From the NCBI GenBank assembly GCA_035316885.1, contig DATHII010000206.1, forward strand, positions 1 through 19,317: a stretch of DNA of 19,317 bases, given 5' to 3'. This DNA comes from DASRTE01 sp035316885. Lineage in GTDB: Bacteria > Actinomycetota > Actinomycetes > Jiangellales > Jiangellaceae. Shown in pieces: positions 14,486-19,317 of this stretch (position 1 is its first letter; every line of letters begins with the position of its first letter). The notes beneath the pieces are model-generated. The model saw only the letters and a list, made by a program, of their open reading frames with translations. It made no database searches and had not been told where the DNA came from. The translations under genes and the position numbers were made by a program.

Positions 14486-15427
14486 ATGGAACAGGTCACA
14501 GCAGCTCAACCGGTCACCCGGACGACCACGGGAGGACCGCCGAGGAGGCGGCTCGGCGATCGGGACGGGCTGCTCGCCTGGCTGTTCCTCCTCCCCTCGG
14601 TCGTCTATGTCGTGGCACTCGTCGCGGTGCCGTTCGTGCTGGCGATCGGGTTCGCCTTCAGTGACGTGTCCGCAGGCGATCCGTCGTTCGACTGGGCCGG
14701 CCTGGATGCGTTTCGACGGGCATTCGACGACCCGGTCTTCTGGCAGTCGTTGCGAAACACACTGGTGATCACCACGGTCTCGATGCTGTTCATCGTCGTG
14801 TTCGGCAAGGTCCTCGCCAACATCCTCATCGCCGACTTTCGCGGCAAGTGGGTCGTGCGCTTCCTCGTTCTGCTGCCGTGGACCACGCCGGTCGCGCTGT
14901 CCACGGTCTCCTGGCTGTGGCTTCTCGACTCCATCTTCAGCCCGATCGACTGGGTGCTCCGGCAGGTCGGTCTCCTCGACGCGAACATGTACTGGCTCGG
15001 TCGACCGGGGCTGGCCACGGCGTCGGTCATCGCGGTGCACGTCTGGCGGCTGGTGCCACTGGCGGCGGTCATCATCCTGGCGGGGCTGATCGCCATCCCG
15101 AGGGACATCGAGGAGGCGGCACGTGTCGACGGGGCGGGCTTCTGGCGGCGGATGTTCGAGGTGACGATCCCGTTGACCTTGCCCCTCATCGCCGTCGCCG
15201 CGCTCTTCGGTGCAATCTTCACCTTCACCGACATGGCGGTGGTCTACGTCCTCACCCGAGGCGGGCCGACGAACTCCACCCAGGTACTGGCGAGCTGGGC
15301 ATTCGTCCGCGGCATCGAGGGCGGCGACGTCGCGCAGGGTGCGGCGATCGCGATCTTCCTGTTCCCGTTGCTGCTGGCAGCGGCCGTCCTCATCCTGCGC
15401 GCCGTACGTCGAATGCAGGTGATGTGA
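14486..15427 (+). CDS. ABC transporter permease, MalF/UgpA-like
   Basis: A 313-residue membrane protein with six hydrophobic segments, starting with LLAWLFLLPSVVYVVALVAV (about 29-48) after a charged RRRLGDRD cytoplasmic stretch. The EAA loop that docks on the ATPase is clear: IPRDIEEAARVDGAGFWRRM (204-223), before the IPLTLPLIAVAALF segment. This is the first permease of a CUT1-type pair. The ATG lies 4 bases after the ATPase stop, and its TGA overlaps the next ATG by one base (TGATG), indicating translational coupling within the operon. Confidence 0.93.
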   Translation: MEQVTAAQPVTRTTTGGPPRRRLGDRDGLLAWLFLLPSVVYVVALVAVPFVLAIGFAFSDVSAGDPSFDWAGLDAFRRAFDDPVFWQSLRNTLVITTVSMLFIVVFGKVLANILIADFRGKWVVRFLVLLPWTTPVALSTVSWLWLLDSIFSPIDWVLRQVGLLDANMYWLGRPGLATASVIAVHVWRLVPLAAVIILAGLIAIPRDIEEAARVDGAGFWRRMFEVTIPLTLPLIAVAALFGAIFTFTDMAVVYVLTRGGPTNSTQVLASWAFVRGIEGGDVAQGAAIAIFLFPLLLAAAVLILRAVRRMQVM

Positions 15428-16320
15428 TGGCCGCCGTCACTACCACGGAGGCACGCGCGGAGGAGTTGCGCCGCCATTACGCCCGCCGGCACCGCCTGGG
15501 CAGGGTGGGCGTCTACGCCGCTGCGGTACTCGCCGCGTTCGCCTGCGCCGGCCCGTTCGTGTGGAGCGCGATCACCGCGCTCAAGCTCAACAGCGATCTG
15601 TACAACCCGGACAACAACCCATTCGTCTTCAACGATCCGGCGACGTTCGACCACGTGCGGTTCCTGTTCGAGAGCACCGGGTTCCCGACCTTCGTCTGGA
15701 ACACGCTGTGGGTAGGGGTGCTGGTCGTCGCGATCACCCTGCTGTTCGGGCTGCCGGCCGCGTACTCCCTGGCCCGGCTCGACCGGCCATGGGCAGGACC
15801 GATGGGAATCGCGCTGTTCTTCGTCTATCTGGTACCGCCAACACTGCTGTTCCTGTCACTGAGCCGGGTGGTGGTCGGACTAGGTCTGCAGGACTCGACC
15901 TGGTCGCTCGTGGTGATCTACCCAACGATCACCATCCCCGTGTGCACGTGGCTGCTGATCGGGTTCCTCAAGGGCATCCCGAAGGACATCGAGGAACAGG
16001 CGATGGTCGACGGCTACAGCCGGGTGGGGGCGTTCGTGCGCATCGTGCTGCCGCTGCTGTTTCCCGGGGTTGTGGCGGTGACCGTGTTCGCCTTCACGCT
16101 GGCGGCCAGCGAGTTCATCTACGCCTTGGCATTCATCTCGCCATCGGCCCAGAAGGTCGTGAGCACGGGCGTCCCGACCGAGCTCATCCGCGGCGACGTG
16201 TTCTTCTGGCAGTCCCTCCAGGCGTCGAACGTGATCATCGCGGTGCCGATCGCCATCGTCTTCACCCTGTTCCTCGGCAGGTTCGTGTCCGGGTTCACCA
16301 TGGGTGCGGTCAAGGGCTGA
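15427..16320 (+). CDS. ABC transporter permease, MalG/UgpE-like
   Basis: A 297-residue second permease of the importer. It has an N-terminal cytoplasmic stretch rich in Arg (EELRRHYARRHRLGR), then about six membrane segments beginning at VGVYAAAVLAAFACAGPFVW (27-46). The EAA loop reads GIPKDIEEQAMVDGYSRVGA (183-202), with Gln for the first Ala of EAA, a common MalG-type change. The C-terminal GRFVSGFTMGAVKG is the usual end of MalG-like proteins. The start overlaps the previous stop by one base. It is the last gene of the operon and its 3' end overlaps the 3' end of the convergent endonuclease V-like gene by 11 bases, leaving no room for a separate terminator. Confidence 0.94.
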   Translation: MAAVTTTEARAEELRRHYARRHRLGRVGVYAAAVLAAFACAGPFVWSAITALKLNSDLYNPDNNPFVFNDPATFDHVRFLFESTGFPTFVWNTLWVGVLVVAITLLFGLPAAYSLARLDRPWAGPMGIALFFVYLVPPTLLFLSLSRVVVGLGLQDSTWSLVVIYPTITIPVCTWLLIGFLKGIPKDIEEQAMVDGYSRVGAFVRIVLPLLFPGVVAVTVFAFTLAASEFIYALAFISPSAQKVVSTGVPTELIRGDVFFWQSLQASNVIIAVPIAIVFTLFLGRFVSGFTMGAVKG

Positions 16321-17008
16321 CGTCCTGCCGGAACTCCCGGTCGCGCGCGGTCCGGGCAAAACGGCGGGCTTCGCGCAGGGGTTCCGGAGTACGTCGATCG
16401 AACGTGCAGCGCCGAACGACGTCGACCGCAGTGACAGCGTCCACCCGCCAGGCCGCGTGAACGGCGAGCGGGCGGGCGCCTGCTCGAGTTCGCAGCCAGA
16501 AGCCCACGAGGTCGCCGTCGATGAGAAGCGGACTCGTCGCACCTGTATGGTCCGGGGGCGGTTCGCCCACAGCGACCAGCGGACGGTGCGTCACCCCGAC
16601 GGTGGGTAGGTCGAGAACCGCGCCGAGATGCAGCGCCAGGCCGGCCCGTCGCGGATGGTCGCGGCCGGTGGCGTCGACCAACAGGACATCGGGCTGCTCC
16701 GGCAGTCCGCGCACCGCACTCTCCAGCGCGGCGCCCATCCGCAGCGCGAGGAGTCCCCGCTCGTAAGGTGCTCCGGCCCTGTCGACCGTCACGTGGTGTC
16801 CGGCGGGGCGCTTGCCCTGCATGAGCGCAGCGGCGGCCCACGCCGGATCCCCGATGTCGCCTCGGCCGATCTGGCCGCGCGCGAAGCACAGGAAGCAGCC
16901 GCCGAGCAGAGGGTCTCCGTCCGGCGGCGTCCAGGCAGCCGGCGCCTCGTCTGCAAGCGCTCGCTGCATCTCGACGAGCTCGGCGCCTGTTCGCGGCCAG
17001 GACCACAT
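16310..17008 (-). CDS. Divergent endonuclease V homologue, likely catalytically altered
   Basis: A 232-residue protein that aligns by eye with endonuclease V (Nfi), the enzyme that nicks DNA or RNA next to inosine. The best block is PDVLLVDATGRDHPRRAGLA (106-125), continuing LHLGAVLDLPTVGVTHR (126-142), matching PDLVFVDGHGISHPRR...DVPTIGVAK of E. coli Nfi. WLRTRAGARPLAVHAAW (171-187) and RTPEPLREARR are also typical. Of the E. coli catalytic set D35, E89, D110, H116, only the last two are kept (Asp112, His118). The D35 site aligns with Phe39 in GGCFLCF and the E89 site with Met91 in LRMG, against FRE. Activity on inosine is therefore doubtful; nucleic-acid binding or another role is possible. 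The ATG at 17008 is 5 bases after the DUF1028 stop, so the two are one operon. Confidence 0.82.
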   Translation of the reverse strand: MWSWPRTGAELVEMQRALADEAPAAWTPPDGDPLLGGCFLCFARGQIGRGDIGDPAWAAAALMQGKRPAGHHVTVDRAGAPYERGLLALRMGAALESAVRGLPEQPDVLLVDATGRDHPRRAGLALHLGAVLDLPTVGVTHRPLVAVGEPPPDHTGATSPLLIDGDLVGFWLRTRAGARPLAVHAAWRVDAVTAVDVVRRCTFDRRTPEPLREARRFARTARDREFRQDVSP

Positions 17009-17013
17009 CAGCG

Positions 17014-17847
17014 TCAGGACGCGGCCTCGCGGAGTTTGGCGAGGACAAGCGGGTCGATCTTCCCGGGAACGAGGCGCTCCTCGTAGTTCTCGATGCCGGC
17101 CCATCCGGCCAGCGCGGCGTCGAGGTCGTCGTCGACGTGGCCGAGGTCGGCCAGACGGTTCCGCACCTCTTCCCCGAGCTCACCGCTGAGGTCGAGCAGC
17201 GCGTCCAGGTCGGGCTTGCCGAAGTAGAGGTCGTGCAGGTCCAGCAGGCGGGCCAGTTCGGCGACGGGCGCGGTGTGGTCGTCGACCCGCAGGTCGACGA
17301 GCACGTCGCTTCCGCCGCCGTACCCACCCTCGGGTGTCACGACGAGCAGGGCGGCACTCTGCCGGCCGCGGCGGTCGCCACCGGCGCCGTCACCGGCCTG
17401 GAGCACGGCGAGCAGACGCCTGGCGAGCGGTGCGTCGCCCCCCGTGGCGTGCCATGCGTCCTCCATCGCGGCGACCACCTCGGGTCCGGTCAGGATGTTT
17501 CCCTGGATCGCGTAGCCCTCGCCGGTGACCCCGCCGGCCCACGGGTTGCACTCACTGCCGGTGAACGTGGCCGACGCGCCTGCTACGTCGACGATTCCGG
17601 CCTGCCGCGTCTCGCGCTTGTCATCGGCGGCGAGGAGGGTTTCCAGGGTCAGCGACGCGCTCCTGCCCTCCCGGAGCTGTGCCATTCCCTCGGGCCTGTA
17701 GGCGAGGTTCGCGTACGCCTGGGTGGCGATCGCGCCCACGCCGGCAGCAGCCGCCGGAACGGCAGCACCGACGGCCAGGAACTTCGACGCCACGGCCACG
17801 CCGAACGCCGTGCCGTCCGTGCTACGCGCGACTATCGAGAAGGTCAT
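17014..17847 (-). CDS. DUF1028 family protein (Ntn-hydrolase fold)
   Basis: A 277-residue protein with the DUF1028 start MTFSIVARSTDGTAFGVAVASKFLAVGAAVP, ATQAYANLAYRPEGMAQLREG, and the GYAIQGNILTGPEVVAAM block. C-terminal to it are AALLVVTPEGGYGGGSDVLVDLRVDDH and a helical tail with a peptidoglycan-binding-like or unknown extension (about 195-277). The family has an Ntn-hydrolase-like fold; its reaction is not established to my knowledge. The ATG at 17847 is preceded by TACCGT and 6 bases, with no ribosome binding site, so a leaderless transcript is likely. The endonuclease V homologue follows directly and is probably co-transcribed. Confidence 0.9.
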   Translation of the reverse strand: MTFSIVARSTDGTAFGVAVASKFLAVGAAVPAAAAGVGAIATQAYANLAYRPEGMAQLREGRSASLTLETLLAADDKRETRQAGIVDVAGASATFTGSECNPWAGGVTGEGYAIQGNILTGPEVVAAMEDAWHATGGDAPLARRLLAVLQAGDGAGGDRRGRQSAALLVVTPEGGYGGGSDVLVDLRVDDHTAPVAELARLLDLHDLYFGKPDLDALLDLSGELGEEVRNRLADLGHVDDDLDAALAGWAGIENYEERLVPGKIDPLVLAKLREAAS

Positions 17848-17859
17848 GGCGGGACGGTA
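17848..17859 (-). promoter_or_regulatory. Leaderless promoter -10 of the DUF1028 operon
   Basis: TACCGT on the minus strand (17859-17854) is followed by six bases (CCCGCC) and then the ATG, the spacing at which transcription would start on the A of the start codon. No good -35 was seen. Promoter function is inferred. Confidence 0.45.
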
Positions 17860-17913
17860 CGTCCTTTTCGTGACCGGGCGGGGTCGCCGAGACGTAGATG
17901 AGGTGATTCCCAG

Positions 17914-18324
17914 TCACCCCGCGACCGTCGGACCCGCCGACGTCGGGGTGATGCGGATGAGGCAGCGCCGGTCGCGCACCATAGCGGCGCGGTAGTCGTC
18001 CCAGTCAGGGTGCTCGCCGGAGATGCCGCGGTAGTAGTCGACCAGCGGTTCCATTGCGTCGGGCAGGCTGAGGATGTCGACGTCGCCGCCGATCTGCGCC
18101 CAGCGGCCGAAGAACCTGTCGTTGAGGATGCAGACCCATGCCCGTGGATCACGGCGGACGTTGGCGACCTTGATCGCTGTCTCCCGCGTGCTGATCACCA
18201 GCCGGCCCTCGTCGTCGACGCCGGCCAGAACGGGAGACATCTGCGGAGTGCCGTCGCGTCGCATCGTTGCCAACACGGCGCGTGGGTTGGACCTGAGGAA
18301 CTCCCTGGCTTGGTCGATGTCCAT
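17914..18324 (-). CDS. PPOX-class (split beta-barrel) probable F420-dependent oxidoreductase
   Basis: A 136-residue protein of the pyridoxamine-5'-phosphate-oxidase-like split-barrel superfamily. It shows the characteristic opening FLRSNPRAVLATMRRDGTPQMSPVLAGVDDEGRLVISTRETAIKVANVRRDPRAWVCI and ends with a YYRGISGEHPDWDDYRAAMVRDRRCLIRITP segment, as in the actinobacterial PPOX-class F420-dependent enzymes. F420H2 or flavin as cofactor cannot be told apart from sequence alone, and the substrate is unknown. The ATG at 18324 gives the usual length. It follows the FtsX-like gene after 51 bases, which hold a GC-rich palindrome, and is 66 bases before the DUF1028 start. Confidence 0.88.
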   Translation of the reverse strand: MDIDQAREFLRSNPRAVLATMRRDGTPQMSPVLAGVDDEGRLVISTRETAIKVANVRRDPRAWVCILNDRFFGRWAQIGGDVDILSLPDAMEPLVDYYRGISGEHPDWDDYRAAMVRDRRCLIRITPTSAGPTVAG

Positions 18325-18337
18325 GGGTGGACAGCAT

Positions 18338-18350
18338 CGGGGTGACCCCG
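18338..18350. other. 13-bp perfect palindrome between FtsX-like and PPOX genes
   Basis: CGGGGT-G-ACCCCG is a perfect inverted repeat in the 51-base gap. It could be a terminator stem for the FtsX-like gene (but the loop would be only one base and there is no U-tract) or an operator for the PPOX gene, whose ATG is 14 bases away. An operator seems more natural for such a tight palindrome; this is inference. Confidence 0.35.
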
Positions 18351-18375
18351 GGTGTTCCCTCCGAGTTGTGGACAG

Positions 18376-19317
18376 TCACTCGATCGCCGGCCGGGCGAGG
18401 GCCGATGGTTCCCGCCCGGCGAGGAGCCAGCCGGCACCGGCCGCAAGGAGGGGGACGCCGACGACGATCGCCACGAGATGGACGACGGGGACGGCACTCA
18501 GCGCGCCGATGTCGTCGCGATACCCGGCCGCCAATCCGACGTAGGCACCCGCCGTACCCAAAGCCGCGCCGAGAAATGCGAGCCCGCCTGCCGTTGCGGC
18601 GGTGAGCGTGCGGCGGATCCCGCTCGTCGCCCCGGTGGCGGTGAGCGTTCGGAGGTCGCGTTCCGCTGCACTGCGGATCAGGCCGACCGTCATGGCGAGG
18701 ACGCAGAGCGCCAGGAGGGTCCCAGCGGCGGTCGCCTGCCAGCGCAGGGCCACGAGCCCCTCCTGATGGTCTCTGGTCTCGACGAGCAGGCCAGCGTCCG
18801 CCGCGGCTTCGCGGGCCGCACTGACCTGCGCGCCGGTGAGCGGCTCGTCCGTCTCGACGAGCCAACCGACCCTCGTCGAGTCCCAACCACGTTGCCGAAG
18901 CGCGTCGGGCGTGATGAACGAGCCTGGCAGCGATGAGTAGCCGGCGTCGATCGTCTCCGCGTTTGTCACGCGCTCAGGTGCCGATCCGACCTGTGGGAAC
19001 CAGAGCTCGCCGGTCTCCACCGTGATGACGTGCGTGTCCGGGTCGACCGCTTCGAGGTCGATGCCGTAATGCACGAGCAGCTCCGGCTCGCCGACGTACA
19101 GCAGCGCGATGTCGAGCAGACCGCCGCCATTGAGATCAGTTGGTTGGGCAAGGGTGACCGCGATTCGTCCGTCCGGAGTCGGTTCGACGGTGGGATCGAC
19201 TGCGAGGTCCACGCCGGTCACCCGTGGGTCGTCGAGCTGGGCAGCCATCCCGTCGACCTCGGCCGCATGGTCCTCGAGCTCGGCGGACGTAAGTCTCGGT
19301 AGGTACGGCGAGAAGCA
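18376..19317 (-). CDS. FtsX-like ABC transporter permease, C-terminal part (5' end off window)
   Basis: The frame ends with TGA at 18378-18376 and remains open to the right edge, so only the last 313 codons are present; the ATG at 19248 is internal, not the real start. The upstream portion (LTSAELEDHAAEVDGMAAQLDD, then VDLAVDPTVEP) is an extracytoplasmic domain. The C-terminal FtsX domain has three hydrophobic segments: AAGTLLALCVLAMTVGLI, GGLAFLGAALGTAGAYVGLAA, and VHLVAIVVGVPLLAAGAGWLLAG. The loop ERDLRTLTATGATSGIRRTLTA between the first two is typical of MacB/FtsX-type permeases. These work with an ATPase in export or in lipoprotein or envelope processes; the ATPase gene would be expected beyond the window. 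Confidence 0.85.
   Translation of the reverse strand, partial: CFSPYLPRLTSAELEDHAAEVDGMAAQLDDPRVTGVDLAVDPTVEPTPDGRIAVTLAQPTDLNGGGLLDIALLYVGEPELLVHYGIDLEAVDPDTHVITVETGELWFPQVGSAPERVTNAETIDAGYSSLPGSFITPDALRQRGWDSTRVGWLVETDEPLTGAQVSAAREAAADAGLLVETRDHQEGLVALRWQATAAGTLLALCVLAMTVGLIRSAAERDLRTLTATGATSGIRRTLTAATAGGLAFLGAALGTAGAYVGLAAGYRDDIGALSAVPVVHLVAIVVGVPLLAAGAGWLLAGREPSALARPAIE

Overview
The window is GC-rich throughout (roughly 70%), with strong G/C bias at third codon positions, many GTG starts and TANNNT-type -10 boxes close to start codons. These features, together with an F420-dependent PPOX-type oxidoreductase, point to an actinobacterium (Actinomycetota). I cannot name a genus. No rRNA, tRNA, CRISPR array, insertion sequence or prophage gene was seen. 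No stretch longer than about 220 bases lacks a gene.

Positions 1-7713 are a housekeeping and cell-envelope block. galU (minus, its last few codons probably off the window) and 5-formyltetrahydrofolate cyclo-ligase (plus) diverge from a very short shared promoter region. A membrane-anchored penicillin-acylase-family Ntn hydrolase (minus) is convergent with the cyclo-ligase. It diverges from a two-gene operon made of a repeat protein with a 9-residue period and an RDD membrane protein. Next come an FmdB/Ruc-type zinc-ribbon gene preceded by a near-perfect CIRCE (HrcA) operator, a SAF/CpaB-like membrane protein, and mscL. On the minus strand, convergent with mscL, are a two-CBS-domain protein and a 44-residue very acidic ORF. 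galU, the cyclo-ligase, the FmdB gene and mscL also lie close together in Mycobacterium tuberculosis, as I recall, which supports an actinobacterial chromosomal core position.

Positions 7749-11798 hold one very large minus-strand gene: a DUF4011-type superfamily 1 helicase with a C-terminal Vsr/MTES-like nuclease-fold domain. Several of its usual catalytic residues are changed. Positions 12015-16320 are a complete plus-strand carbohydrate-type ABC importer operon (Tat-type lipoprotein binding protein, MalK-like ATPase, two MalF/MalG-like permeases) with no catabolic enzyme beside it in the window.

Positions 16310-19317 are minus-strand genes: an FtsX-like permease (5' end off the window), a PPOX-class oxidoreductase, and a DUF1028 Ntn-hydrolase-fold gene followed 5 bases later by a divergent endonuclease V homologue. 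That homologue appears to have lost two of the four catalytic acid/His residues. The most notable points are the CIRCE element in front of the FmdB/Ruc gene, the degenerate active sites in the helicase-nuclease and in the endonuclease V homologue, the repeat protein coupled to RDD, and a recurring leaderless-promoter layout.
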